Assembly (NCBI RefSeq): GCF_000315625.1
Contig: NW_005434670.1
Location: forward strand, 771,547-835,546
Direction: 5' to 3'
Source of the DNA: Guillardia theta CCMP2712
Lineage: Eukaryota; Cryptophyceae; Pyrenomonadales; Geminigeraceae
DNA length: 64,000 nucleotides
Of the stretch, positions 27,142 to 39,736 are shown piece after piece; the first letter of the stretch is position 1; every line of letters begins with the position of its first letter. The translations under genes were made by a program, and so were the position numbers. The notes beneath the pieces were generated by a model that had not been told where the DNA came from, ran no database searches, and saw nothing but the letters and a program-made list of their open reading frames with translations.

Positions 27142-28758
27142 TCACCAGCCTGCATCGATGTCATCCACCATCGGCCAAGGTGCATCATCCAGAGTGTCCA
27201 AGAGCAATCCATCCTTGCTGTGCGAGTGAGAACCACAGATAAGAGCCGTGAGCTCCTCGTGGGCATCGTATGCCGCTGGACCCAAATCGAGCGGCGACCC
27301 AACGAAATCCTCGCAAATGCTGGCGACTCCCTCCGGAGAAGGGAAACCACTAGACATACCGTCCGAAGGATCCTCAAGATGCTCCTGATGAATCCACTTC
27401 GCTCCCTTCAGCTCGTCCACAAGTGCCACCGGTCTCAAGGCAGAGTCCACTGCCTCCTCGACATCAAGTGACGCATACACAAGATCGTGTTCGATCCCTC
27501 GATGATCAAGCGAGTCCAAGCAGGTGAGAGGATCCAAGTTGTGGGACTCCCGCAGGCGTTCTTGCTTCACTTCATCCAGTGAAGCCAGCGGATCCCACGA
27601 TCGAACTGGAAGCGAAGGATGGGAAGGATCGTGGACGTTCACCACTCGAAGTCTGCGAGTAGTCACCGCATCAACCTCATTGAAGAGGAATGAACGATCC
27701 GCAGACAGATCTCGCCCTCGCTTTCCAAGCACTGTTGGCGTTGGACTGTACACGTATGACGGAATCAAAGACTCGACATCACCGTGGGAGGCATGAATGT
27801 GTTTCCTTGAGCTAACTGACATCATCTTGGGTGTTCTGAGGGGTACAGAGCTGATATCCTGGGTTGCACTTTCCACGCTCAAATGGTTGAGTTCGTGCTC
27901 ATGCTTTGCACTCTCAATCCTTGAAGCATGGAGAGGTACACAGCTGTCCAAAGATCCTTCCGCAAATTGAGGCGAGGACTTGCCGTGGAGCGCATGTGCA
28001 ATCTGCACTTTGCGAACCTGAAAAAGGGAGCGTTAGAAACAAATCTGTACTGCGGATGGTTCTCTCACCTCAGGTGGCTTGACTTGTGCTAGAAACTCTT
28101 GATCGGGAAGACCGATCTGATTCCTTGGCCTAAACCTCGTTCCCGTTCGTGCCCATTTATCTCCTTGTTCGAGGATGAAGAAATTGTACATCCTGCTGAA
28201 TGGCCTTTCCGTACCATTAGACTTGACTTTGTTCCTAACCTTCCTCAATTCATTGAATCTGTGAAATCATGTCAGACAAAGAGAAACCTGAACACAATTG
28301 ACTGACCTGCGCTCGAAATTTTCCCCGTGCATCACTTCGTAGACTCCGTCTCTGGCATCCCAGCGCAAGACAGTGGGATCCTTGAGAAGCTCACGCACCA
28401 CGTCTGGCAATGCAAGTCCTCCCATCTTGGCGGGCTCTTCTTTCTTGGTGACTGGAGTTGTCGATGGCATAGTAGCTATGGCACACCTTGCAATAGATTC
28501 TGTGGACGCACGCTCGAGTGAATCCTCCCTTCCTGGAACTGTGTAGCTGCTTTCTCTTGGAGCTAATGCAGTCAGCAGATTATGCATTCCACTGCCCCTC
28601 AGGCGAAGAGTGTGTTTCAGCCGCGAAGTGGCTTGCAAGCTTTGTTTCAGGTAGATCTGACGGGCTTCGGAGAGGGTAACAAAGTGATGCTCAGGCAGCA
28701 ATACAGAAGGATAAGGTCGCAAGGAGGTAAGGTGAGGTGGCACGGAGGGTGGAGTCAA
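27142..28758 (-). CDS. Possible heat-shock-factor-type DNA-binding protein
   Basis: Exons 28758-28307, 28258-28069 and 28017-27142 (introns 48 and 51 nt) give 505 residues. Around residue 120 a winged-helix-like block can be read: LPDVVRELLKDP, LRWDARDGVYEV, FERRFNELRKVRNK, and ERPFSRMYNFFI. The spacing and the S/F-R-x-Y-x-F ending recall the HSF recognition helix and following strand, but the match is weak and an ETS-like fold cannot be excluded. The C-terminal 290 residues are acidic and His/Asp/Leu rich, as in activation regions. The most upstream Met is used; Met at MPSTTPVTKKEEP, just before the domain, is an alternative start. Its 3' end converges with the LysM gene across 258 bp. Confidence 0.55.
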
Positions 28759-31700
28759 GGCTGGAGGAAGAGAGGGAAGGGCGTGCTAGTGCTAGGCAGA
28801 TGATAAAGGGCTCCGTGCCAAGGGAGGGGGGCGGGGACAAGCCAGTCAGGAGGAGGAGGAGGAATTTAGCTACAGAATGGGTCGAGGGGGTAGGGGTTGG
28901 TGAGGGTTAACTATGACTGGGTGACTTCTGGTACGGGGTACTACTAGTACGGGTGATGGACATTTCTGCTGAAAATAAGGGGTGAGCACTTGCAGAAGGA
29001 AGAAGGTACCCTACCATGGCAGTCGTTTACAGTGAAAGGGCAAAGCATAGAAAAAGAAGGGGTGCAAGAAGGGACCCGTTCTCAAAGTATTCTGAATTGA
29101 GGGGGTGGGGGTAGACCAAACCCGTTCAAAGTTCTGAGGAACGGGTCCATTCCATGGAATTTACATTCTGCCCGCGATGTGACTGTGACACCCCCACCCC
29201 CTCATAATCATTCTCTCCAAGAGCCATGACATTCGGACTGAGGGTAGTGATTTTTGAAGGGTGGGTCACTTCGAGATGGGTTGGAACCCCTCCTTTTTGG
29301 GCAACTGTTTTCCTCAGCCCCGACCCCGACCCCACTGAATTCAAATTGAACCCCCACCCCCTTTTAAATCATGGAAGGCCACTTGTCAGTGGTCATATCG
29401 AAAAAGATAGTTTTAAACTTAAAATAATGTTAATAGAATATGTTTGTAAAATACAATGGCGCTACCCATCGATGTTGAATATTGTTTTAAAAAAAATTGC
29501 AAATCGGGAGGCACCCCCACCCTATGTTCGCGATTCGAATACTTGACTACCCCACTAAACACAGATAAAACAAGGGGAAAAAGGGGACGGTATTTCAGAT
29601 CCTAAAGGGATGCTACCCCTAGTTTCCCAATGTGCCCCAACAGTACCAGTACTGTGAGAGGGTGTACCCCGGTATTTCATGATATATTCCTGGAGTACTG
29701 TCTGGTGGGTGGTAAAGGAAACTTTACAAGTCGCAGAGAGCTCCCGTTTGTACCGAGATCGAGCCTACTGGTACTGATTTGGACAGACTGTGCCAATGCC
29801 GTATGAGAACATAGAGTGATAATTGTACTGAAATCGGCACAAACAATCAAAAGTACATCTTTTTCAGCACTCGGGGGGTGTTAATGGTAGTGTAGTTCTA
29901 ATCTCTCTTGTACCAATATATACATAATTACTTACACATTTGTTATGAAAGGTAGACCAATTCATACAAGTCTTTTCTATTTTTGGTACTATTTTAATGC
30001 CCGAAAATACTTGCGACCCCAAGCCACAGGGGTCCTGTCAGGGTAAGTTTACTGCAGAATGTGTTCATCAAAAATCTCAGGTAGGGTAGTGTAAGCAAGA
30101 CGGGGACTCGGGGGAACAGTTGCGGTGTTGTAGCCGGAAATACCTTGAAACCTCAATCTTTCAATGTTATGCTGATACAATAGTTTTTAATGTGCCGGGC
30201 AGCCCCTTATCGGCCTCGAGAAAGAGAGCCCTTCACAACAGAGGGGTAGGGTCCAAATAATGAGGAAAAGACGGGTTGTGTGAGGTGGTCAGGCGGTCGG
30301 GTCTTATCCTGGTGGCCCCAGATGCTCGTAGATTCAAAAGGAGATATTTTCATCCTTTTACACATTCAGATTAAGGCCTCCCCAGTGAAGTCCAAATTTT
30401 GCCCAAAGGTTCTTTTTTATTTCACAATTTTCTCTGAAAATAGGGGCACGAATTTGATACTTTGAAGACAGGATCAGTGGCCTTAAACTGAAATTGAAAG
30501 TTGGCTTGTGATCATGGAGAGGGGGCACTTTTATAACAATGAGAGTTAACGGTCAACGAAAAACAGTCCGCCTCAGCATGATGCTGAAAGGCACCATTCA
30601 GGTATTATTCTTCTCTTATGAATTATTCTCTGCCCCACCAATCATTGGCCAACTCCCCGCTCAGGCCATTTCGTTCCCCAACTTGACGCCTGGAGTTAAC
30701 CGTCGTGAGCTCCGAGGCCGCGCCCCCTGGCAATTTGTATCTCTCCACGCTTGCCTGGAGCCGTGGACGGTCACAGGTCACAGGTGACTCGGATCTCAAG
30801 GGTATGGTATCTAAGTTACCCGCCGGCGGCCCAGTGGCCGCGGCCCAGACTCCCGCCGGGCCCAAGTCTCCCCGGGCCGGCCAGGGGCCCAGGCCGCGCC
30901 CGCGGCTGCCGCCGCGTGCCCGGCCGGCCCGGCGGGGGCCGGGGGGGGCCGGGGGGCCCGGGGGGGGGAGGGGGTCCGATCCTATCTCTCATGTCCCGGT
31001 GATTATTTTGGCCGGTGCCAATGTCGGGGGCACCATACTGTTCAAACTCCCAACTCCGAACCGGGTATCGGGTCGGTCAACAGATCGGAGATGGGACGCC
31101 GGGACTGTACTGTATTTCGTGATCTGTGTTCCAACNNNNNNNNNNNNNNNNNNNNNNNNNNNNNNNNNNNNNNNNNNNNNNNNNNNNNNNNNNNNNNNNN
31201 NNNNNNNNNNNNNNNNNNNNNNNNNNNNNNNNNNNNNNNNNNNNNNNNNNNNNNNNNNNNNNNNNNNNNNNNNNNNNNNNNNNNNNNNNNNNNNNNNNNN
31301 NNNNNNNNNNNNNNNNNNNNNNNNNNNNNNNNNNNNNNNNNNNNNNNNNNNNNNNNNNNNNNNNNNNNNNNNNNNNNNNNNNNNNNNNNNNNNNNNNNNN
31401 NNNNNNNNNNNNNNNNNNNNNNNNNNNNNNNNNNNNNNNNNNNNNNNNNNNNNNNNNNNNNNNNNNNNNNNNNNNNNNNNNNNNNNNNNNNNNNNNNNNN
31501 GATGCTGAGAATTGAATATTTCGTGGAAATCATAATCAAATACGACCTCACTCAGATTAATCCTAGCCACCCCTCTCTCTTCCCGCCTCCCCTTTCCCCC
31601 TCCAACTCGGACCGGGGGGCAGGCTTGAACGGGCCGGGCCCCGGGGGGCCCTTCGGAACGGGCCCAGCGGCCTCCGGACCGCGGCCCGGGCCTCCCGGAG

Positions 31701-32283
31701 TCCGACTCACAGACGGTCAGGGAGGCTGGGCAGAGGGCGGCACGGCAAGACTGAAGATGCGGCCCCGCCTGGATCGGACCGGGGCTCCGACCTGCCGGCA
31801 CAGTGACTGGGCTGGGCCGGCCGGCCCGGGCGACCCGTGACCCGGCGTCACCGGGCGTGTCACCGTGGGCCGTCGGCACCGGCCGTACCATCCTGCGCTA
31901 ACTCAGCGAGTCGGACGGTCAACGGAAACGTCAAACAGACAGCCGGTGGACGACCCAACTTGAAGTGAACGAGCCCATGGAACCTGAAGGTACGAGAGCG
32001 GCTGAGCTTGACGTGACTGGGCATGACCGTCACCGGTCACCTGAACCTGAGGCACTGTGGCCTGAAGCACCTCACTCAGTGTGATAGAAAGTTTACTGAG
32101 CCTAATGCCATGATTGGGATCCGATGATCCCATGCAAATTGCCAGCCAGTCAGTCGACTGATAGTTCTAGGGAGCCTAGCTAGAGCCTTCAAGATGAGAC
32201 CGTCGACTCCAGGGCCGCACATTTGGCACGGCGGAGGAGTACAGTTGAAATTTGCCATGATGCCACACACATCACTGTGAAAT
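28759..32283. other. Gene-poor divergent spacer with C-rich low-complexity DNA and GC-rich islands
   Basis: 3.5 kb between the starts of the HSF-like gene (-) and RSPH10B (+). 28860-30550 is unusual low-gene sequence with many CCCCCACCCC / GGGGTAGGGG words and AT-rich stretches. 30690-31000 and 31610-32060 are extremely GC-rich (CCGGGCC, GGGGGCCGGG), flanking the N gap. No gene was supported; frames through the gap are artefacts. Decayed transposon sequence is possible but not shown. Confidence 0.55.
31136..31500. other. Assembly gap (365 N)
   Basis: An unbroken run of N between two GC-rich islands. Sequencing or assembly probably failed in the GC-rich repeat, so the true length is unknown. 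Confidence 0.98.
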
Positions 32284-34793
32284 TTGAAGTGTCGTACTGA
32301 AAACTTCTTGTACTCAGACGATAGCGAAAATGTTGAGGAGGTAAAGCAAGCAAAGGTCATCTATTCAGAAGATGAAATTCTGCAAGCATCATGCAAGATC
32401 AGCAAGTGCGCTAGAGGACATCGATGCAGGCGGAGAGCGAAGGCTTTGAAAGCTAGGTTGGCCACACATGTAAGAAATGCATTTGTTTCCTAAAAAGGAA
32501 CAGAACCTTGCTTGCTTGATGAGATCCTGGTGCAGGATTCTTCCGGATGGCCAATATTGGCCCAGCAAACTGGAGGAGAAAATGTGCTGAGACCGGGACT
32601 CGATCTTGTATCAGACATCAGCATGCCATTCATGATAACATCGAAGAAGGTATCTGAGTGCGCAAAAGCACTGGGCAAGACAGACTGACTGCTTTTGTGT
32701 AGGAAGTCATCACCTCTCTGGGTATTGTGGAATCTTACGAGGGAGAAGTTGACAAGCTTGGAAAGTGGCATGGCAGCGGTACAGCGTCTCTGACGAACGG
32801 CCTTGTGTACAAGGGAACATTTGTGCATGGTGACATGCATGGAAACGGAGAAATCGAATGGCCGAGTAGGCTGCGATATCAAGGAGAAGTGAACAAGAAC
32901 ATGGCGACAGGTAAAGGAAAGCTCGAATGGCCCAACGGCGACTACTACCTCGGTAGTGTCCGGGAAGGGAAACGCCATGGTTCAGGAGAATTTTTTGTCG
33001 TCGGGTCCAACGGCGAGGCACGATCACACTATGACGGAGGATGGTTCGAAGGGAAACGACACGGCTGGGGGAAAATGACGTACGGGAACCGACAGGATCA
33101 GTGGTACGAGGGTGAGTGGAAGGAAGGTGCAAAGAGCGGGAAGGGAACGATGCAATGGAGTACAGGGAATGTTTATGTCGGCGAGTTTGTTCAAAATTGC
33201 CGGGAAGGACAAGGAAGAATGCAGTGGATGGACAGGAATGAGATCTACATAGGCGAATGGAAGGCAGACAAGCTGCATGGTATGGGGAGATACTTGTGGT
33301 TATCTGATGTTGAGGTCAACAAGAATCTTGCAGTCTTCAACCAGTATGTTGGTCAGTTTGCAGAGAACCAGAGGCATGGCTTCGGGATATTCTCCTATGC
33401 AGATGGGTCGAGGTATGTCGGGGATTGGAATGCAAATCTCAAACACGGCAAAGGCACCATCATTTCATCTGTTGGAGTCCAGCAGCAGGCTACTTTCGTC
33501 GAGGGACATACAGTATCCGACTCATCACAAGACGTTTTTGTGATGAAGCATGAGAATAGAGAGCATTCCATCCGCCTACAGTTGGAAGATCTGTCTGAGA
33601 GCCTTCAAGATATCTCTCGGGAGATGACTGGTGTGAAAAAGCTGTTGTTCTCTTACCTCAGTGAGCTCAGGATAGTCTTCAACTTTTTCTCCGAGTTGGA
33701 AGACGAATCCGCAGGCTCTGAATTTGAAGATGACATGGAAACCAAGCACCAGCTCTCACGCAACCCACTTGCTGAAGAATTCCTTGCACGACAGAAGAGG
33801 CAACTTGCCGAACTTTACGCAGTAAGCGGGAAAGAAATTACACTAAAACAACTTTGGACTTTCCTGGAGGCATGCAGTCTGATTGATGCGAAGCTTTCGC
33901 TTGCTGAGGCGGATAGAGTCCTGCTCAAAGTCAAACATGGCTTCGAGTTTGCGTTTGGTTTTTTGAGCATTCAGATCCCGAGATTGGAAGATCTGAAAGA
34001 GGCTGGAGTCAACGTGCAGCTTGCTCATCGAGCCGACAGGAAATTTGTATTCTCCGAGTTTCTGGAGAGCATCGTGAGGATTTCACATTTCAAGTATCCA
34101 GAGATTGCGAGTTTGAACGATCGGCTGTCTTTCTGTCTGTTTCGCAATGTTTTCCCTGTGGCAGCGCGTCTTGCTGGACGTTTCAATTCTGTTGCCATCA
34201 AGAGGACTGTTTTCTCCAAATCAGACGATTACTTTGCATCCTTGTATGCAAGGTTTGCTTCTACTTCTCCATTTGGGGACACCGTTCTTACATCACAAGG
34301 CTTTCTCAACCTGTTGGAGGCCTATGGCATGTTCAACGACAAGGTAACGCGCTTCTTTGTCCTGAAGAGTGTGTGCAATTCTTTGATTCCAGACCCCAAG
34401 GAAGCAGAAGCAAATGCATTCAACCTCGAGCTCGAGATGCTGCAACATCAGTTCTTGCTGCTCCTGGCACGATACCCCAGCTTCGTTGCACAGAGCGATG
34501 AGGATCATGAGCGGAGTTTGGAGAATCTCAAGCAATCATTCTTAGATTACGAGAGAGGTCTGAATGCCATCCGTGAGGCTGAACACTTTGCATCGCTCAA
34601 CGACATAAGTGCGATAGAAGCAGCCCTGCTGGAGGCACAGAACATTTTCTCGACAATTGAGAGCGACACATTGCTCAGAGCTTCAAAGCAAGTGAACACT
34701 AGGATGCAGTCATTGATCCAGCTAGTCGAACGCTCAAAAACGAGCTTGGAACCCCAACAATCGGAAGAGCAAGACCAGCAGGAGGACAGTTGA
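32284..34793 (+). CDS. RSPH10B: Radial spoke head 10 homologue B (MORN repeats)
   Basis: Exons ...-32469, 32536-32649 and 32703-34793 are in phase. The first contains an IQ-like motif (ASCKISKCARGHRCRRRA). The last carries about nine MORN repeats in residues 1-260 of the exon (YEGEVDKLGKWHGSG, YQGEVNKNMATGKGKL, YEGEWKEGAKSGKGTM, YVGDWNANLKHGKGT), then a helical C-terminal half typical of RSPH10B (FSEFLESIVRISHFKYP, FNDKVTRFFVLKSV, ending in Gln/Glu-rich sequence). RSPH10B belongs to the radial spoke of motile cilia, so this organism has or had a 9+2 flagellum. The start is not fixed: 32284 marks the beginning of the open frame of the first visible exon and is not an ATG. Confidence 0.86.
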
Positions 34794-34971
34794 ATATCAG
34801 CTCCTGGGCTGTAAAGGGATGACAACCGGGGATAGATTGCTCCTGAGCAAACCTCAGTGTCGAATGAGGCTGATATATCGAGTGACCTGGAGAGTTTATG
34901 GCTCCTGAAACGCTGGTTGTCAAATTCCACCTTGGCACTGAGTCGGATGGATTTGGATAAAGTGGAGTGAT

Positions 34972-35814
34972 TCATCGACGCAACATGCTGCACATCTGTA
35001 GTCAACCAGCAGCAGTCAGGAGGGGGAGTTACCTGCTGAGTGTCTCTCCTTGTCTGACTCCCCACAAGCGTCCCTGTTTGGTAGTAGGGAACAACCTGAA
35101 ACGAGAGTAAACAAACCCTGAATCCCACAACGAAGAAGATGTACCTTCAGCATTTGTTCGAAAGGGTGCTCGTTTACAGCGATCGCCTCTGAGACTATCT
35201 CATTCTTGCATTTCAAAACTTCTGCACCTACCTCGCCTTCGATTGAAGCTCGACGCTCTCGAAGAAGCGTTGCTCTGACTTGTAGCTGGTCTGGACACGT
35301 TAGACCACCTCGCGTCTGCTTGCATCGGATCTTCGACGGGGAGGATTACTGGCTCGTACACCTCATCCTGATACTCCCACACGCCGAAAGACCGAGAGAA
35401 GAAACTAGAGGATATTTGGCTCATCGCGTCCACCGAGCCTCCCACTCTACGTTTGCTCGCCTCATTGAGTTCGCTCGATTTCTTTGTCCTCGCAATCCTT
35501 GTTCCAACTGATCTTCCCCTCAGCCCAACTGTCTCAAAACTCTTTCTGAATTGAACGTATGCATGCCCCATTGCGCTTCTTGATCTGGTCATTGGGTTTG
35601 CTTCTTCCTTGGCTGTCGGAGATGGCCATGATTTGCGGGTGAAGTAGAACTCGTGGTCAATGTTCTTAACACTCGTCTTTGAATCGTTGTTGGTGCTGTG
35701 CTTCTTATAAGGTTCTGGCATCCTTCCAAACGTTGGTTTCCATACATGTGGAAGTTCAAAGGTGGCAGATTTTTCCAAAATGCCTGCACTTGTTGATCCA
35801 AACCCCTTGGCCAT
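34972..35814 (-). CDS. Small basic Ser/Arg-rich protein of unknown function
   Basis: It starts MAKGFGSTSAGILEKS at 35814 and reads open to about 35200 with basic and Ser-rich sequence (SWPSPTAKEEANP, GVWEYQDEVYEPVILP). Downstream exons are suggested by GEVGAEVLKCKNEIVSE, ...EHPFEQMLK| and VVPYYQTGTLVGSQ, ending at TGA 34972. One junction (near 35235) does not resolve in phase. No domain was recognised. The reading that continues through 34972 to 34547 would overlap the RSPH10B coding end on the other strand and is less likely. Confidence 0.45.
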
Positions 35815-36400
35815 CTTGCGGGGCGTGTTAGAAATGCACAGAGTTAAGCTTGCAAAGATCTTGGGGGCGCGAAAACTAGAAACATGTTGGTATAAGTTGG
35901 GAGCCAGCTTTCCTAACTCGATCCCTGTGCTTTGAGTCTGCCTGTTCGAGAAGAATTCTTGTCAACCCACAGAGCTGTGACATGTGACTCGTTCTGAATT
36001 GATTTCTACCTCCTCTCCTCCTCCCTCCTCCATCTTGCTGACATTGCGGCCAGGATATTCTCGCAAACTGATTTGGTCCGGACCCACCATGTGGGTCTTC
36101 ATACCCCTACCCCCGAATTATCGAACATCTATAGGAATTCAGTGGGTGGTTCAGATATACCACCCACCCCAATCACTCTCTCTTTACTTCTCCCCGGACC
36201 TACCTAATACGGGGTCCTACTAGTCGGGTCCTACAAGTGGATTGCATCCAAATACCCCTACCCCCGATTCTCCTCCTGGAACTACCCCTGATGATCCCGC
36301 ATTCCGACCCCTCAACTCCAAAGACAAACTACTACTGTTTACTCACTACTAGTAACTGAGTCATCAAGCGCGAGCATGCTCGAGCAGCTTGTCTCCATGC

Positions 36401-36620
36401 ACCTGTGTAGAGCTGCAGCGCGATCAGCTCCGCCTCCTGTAGCCCCGCCTTGATGGCCGTCTCTTCCCTACACTGCCAGTAGAAGGTACTCCCCGCTAGC
36501 CTCAAGCCGCATCCAGTCCTCTATTGTGCTTGCCAGATCCTCGTCCTGTCTCTCTCGCGTCACCTGCGCAGCTGATCGTCCGCGCGACTCGGTCTGTCAG
36601 CTCCCCTCGCGCCGCCGCCA
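36401..36620 (-). pseudogene. Orphan copy of an ADP-ribosyltransferase gene exon end
   Basis: 36401-36463 matches 38603-38665 with one mismatch in 63 bp. The minus strand reads ETAIKAGLQEAELIALQLYT, as in the intact gene, including the exon/intron boundary (the GT donor is kept, but intron bases then differ). Upstream on the minus strand, about 36464-36570 stays open (DEDLASTIEDWMRLEASGEY) but is unlike the intact gene. No ART or ankyrin sequence follows. It lies 219 bp beyond the stop of the intact gene, in the same orientation, so a decayed tandem paralogue or a misplaced exon is likely. The rest of 35815-36681 shows only C-rich low-complexity spacer. Confidence 0.65.
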
Positions 36621-36681
36621 CGTGCTAGGCCTCTGATAGGTATGAGAGCGATTGCTATAGCTGCAGCTTGTTGGTTCAGTC

Positions 36682-39600
36682 TTAGTCTATACCTAAAGAT
36701 CTAAGATAATCCTTGACATTTGAGTCACTGCACTTACGAGCACAAGTCAAGCATGTCCATCCGTCAATGGTCTTCTCCCTCAGCACCTCCTCCCCGCATG
36801 TCTCTGCAAGATACCGCAGCACCTCCAGATGCCCTCCTATACTCGCCCAGTGCGCGCATGTCATGCCGTGATTGGCCATCTCCCTCAGCAGCTCCTCCCC
36901 GCATGTCTCTGCAAGGTACCGCAGCACCTCCAAGTGACTTCCCTCACTCGCCCAGTGCGCGCATGTCCTGCCGTAATTGTCCTTCTCCCTCAGCACCTCC
37001 TCCCCGCATGTCCTCCCCACATACCGTACTACCCTAACGTCCCCTCCCATGCTCGCCATGTGCGAGCAAGTCCTGCCGTCATTGTCCTTCTCCCTCAGCA
37101 CCTCCTCCCCGCATGTCACTGCAACATACCGCAGCACCTCCAAGTGACCTCCCTCACTCGCCAAATGCGCGCATGTCCTGCTGTCATAGCTCTTCTCCAA
37201 CGTCAAGGTGCTCAGAGCCTCTTTCCCGCATTGTTCCTCTACGGTCTTCAGTACCTCCAAATGTCCGTACTCTGCCGCCCAGTGCACCAACGTCTTCCCT
37301 TCCTTGTCCTTCGCTAGTACCTCCGCTCCTGCCTCGATCAGCTCCCTCACGCTCCCCGCCCTCCCCAGCATCCCTGCTACATGTAGCCCTGTCCTCCCGT
37401 CCTTCATCCGCTCGTCCATGTCGCATCCGGTCGCCTTCAGCAGCGAGATCAGCTCGCCCTGTCCTCGTACCACCGCCGTGACTGTCGGCGGCTCCCCGTC
37501 CTCGTCCGACCTTGAGATCGACAAGCCGTACATCCCGCACAGCCTCTTGCTCTCTTCTTGTCTGACATCATCGGTTGCTGGAGTCCACGAGCTGATCTTG
37601 TACATCAGACCCGCCATCGTCTTCCAGTACACTGACTGCATCGGCTCGTTCGCAAGGGCTTCACATTTCCAGTCTCCCTGAGTATCTTCGATCCAGTGTC
37701 TGAGCTTGTTGATCGCCATGTCTTTCACTCGGTTCGACAGCTCGATCGCCTCCTTGTAGTTTGACTCATCGTTGTACCAGCCCGCCTCCCTCCCCCGGCT
37801 CGCCTCCACCAGACCCCAGCACTCCTTCACGATCGAGCTCACAAGATCCTGATGGCGCTCCCAATATGAGTCGTCTGTTGCTGTCCTGAGCCGCTCCTGG
37901 ATCCTCCCCTCCTCCCCCCTCAAGTCTCGCTCTACCTCCCTCGCGATGTTCTCCATCAGCCCTACATACAGCTGCTTCCTCCTCCCTACAAAGTCCTCGA
38001 TCGTCAAGCTCATCGTGTTCGCGTTGATCTTCAGCTCCAGCGCCTTCACCCGCCTCCCCTCTACCTCCCTGTACCGCGGCTCCTTCACCACCTCCAAGTA
38101 CGACAGCGGCGGATACAGCATCTCCCCCTCCCCCGGATACTGAGACACAAACCCCAAGCTCGCCCCCCGGTCGATCGCCCCGCAGCTCATCTCGAACACG
38201 ATCGGCTCTGCCCCGTCCCCGGCGTACTGGATCGCCGTCCTGACGTCCGTCGTCGTGCTCAGCAGCCCGTACTCGACTCCTCCGGACACGCCCAGCTCGT
38301 CCTCGCTCAGGAAGCTCTCCGGCAGCCTCAGCCCGTTCAGCCCCCTCCACACCCGCCGGTCCTCCGGCAGAGGAGTGTGACGAGACAGCTTGACGACGCC
38401 GCTGACGATGCAGTGGATGGTGGTCGTGTACTTGTTGGGGATCTTCCTGGGGTCTCGGAGGTGCTCCATGGGAGCTCGAAGTACAGAGTTGTACTTGTGG
38501 TACATCGGCCCTGTCAAACCAAAGCCTCTCGTCATATACCGCATATCCTCTATCCTCCTCTCTCTCCTCCTACATGCTTCCCTCTCGCTTTCTATCTTCC
38601 TTACCTGTGTAGAGCTGCAGCGCGATCAGCTCCGCCTCCTGTAGCCCCGCCTTGATCGCCGTCTCATGCTTCATCAGCTCCTCGATCCCTCGGATGATCC
38701 GCGTCCCCTCCGACAGCCTCTGCCTCCTCTCGGGGTCTCTGACGTTGAGCCACTCCTCCTTCGATGTCGTCGTGATCCCGTAGTTGCTCGTCACAAACGC
38801 CTCCTCCGCGTCCTCGCCCCTGCAGTGCTCCTCCTCTATCGCCTTCATCAGGTCCGGCTGCGGTAGCCCGATCCGGTCTATCAGCCCCCCGTAGTACTCC
38901 TCGATCTTCCCGTACACGGCCTCTCGCGTCTCGTTCATCGCGTACTTGCTGTTGTGTGGGGACAGATAGTCTCCGGCCTCCCGCCCTCGAGCCTTCTCCG
39001 GCCTCCTCAGCGCTGCCGCCAGCCTCCCTGCTATCGTCGTCTCGCATAGAGCCGATAGAGCCACCTCCGTCATCTCCTGTAGCCCCGCAAGAGGACTCTC
39101 CGCGCTCCCGCCGGGGATGCACTCCGCCAGCACTCGCACGATGTCCATGTCGGCGAGGCTGCTGGCCTTGCGAGAGAGCTCCCACTCTCGTGCGACTCTG
39201 GCCTCGAAGTTCTCGTACGAGAGCTTGTCTGTGCTTGACTGAAGCTGTGAAGACGAGACGTCGACGCCGAGAGTCACGAGGAGGTCGTTGCGGAGAAGCT
39301 TCGATCGCTTGGGGTCTAGAGAGCCGCTCAAGTACTCGCGGAGGGCAGAGCGAGTATCATCGGTGAGTATCCATGACGTGATAGGATCTGTTGTAGGCTG
39401 CGCTTTGTCTGGTGGCTGAGGTCTCTGGCTTGATGTGATCGACATGCTCTGCTTGGTCTCTTCAAGGCTCACAGGCGGGTCCTTGACAGTAGCTTGCTGG
39501 AGTGCCGCCTGGAGCTCGGATATCTTTCTAGTCGCCTGCTCTAAGCTCTGCTTGAGGGACGAGTAGGAGCCATCGCCAGCATCATCCGGCCTCTTCGTCA

Positions 39601-39736
39601 TTTCCTGATTCTCCCTTGTCAAGCTCGTCAACTTCCCTTCGAGCTCTGAGATCTTCTTCCTCGCTGTCTCCAGCTCCTCCTCTGCTTGCTTGTTCTCCGG
39701 TCTTACCCGAGACGACAAGCTTCCAAAGCATCTCAT
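36682..39736 (-). CDS. Coiled coil - ADP-ribosyltransferase (R-S-E type) - ankyrin repeat protein
   Basis: Exons 39736-38605 and 38510-36682 (94-nt intron) give 986 residues. Residues 10-75 are coiled coil. About residues 370-520 form an ART fold of the arginine-specific class: ALQLY|TGPMYHKYNSVLR at the junction, VWRGLNGLRLPESF (Arg), YGLLSTTTD (Ser-Thr-Thr), and PGEGEMLYPP with the E-x-E pair that defines arginine-modifying enzymes. From about residue 720 there are six or seven ankyrin repeats of about 33 residues (GRTCAHWASEG-type), closely similar to each other, suggesting recent expansion. The reaction would be transfer of ADP-ribose from NAD to a protein arginine; targets are unknown. 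No signal peptide is seen at 39736. A coiled-coil-like frame upstream (to about 40313) may be a 5' extension. Confidence 0.82.

Noticed and set aside
30705-31891. Long frames crossing the N gap on both strands
   Set aside because: Most codons are unknown (N); the flanking parts are GC-rich low-complexity sequence without domains.
34547-34971. Extension of the small basic minus-strand protein into the RSPH10B 3' end
   Set aside because: It would overlap well-supported RSPH10B coding sequence on the other strand; a spliced end at 34972 avoids this.
37113-38350. Additional frames in both directions over the ankyrin/ART region
   Set aside because: Shadows of the strongly supported minus-strand ART-ankyrin gene; composition is biased by its GC-rich third positions.
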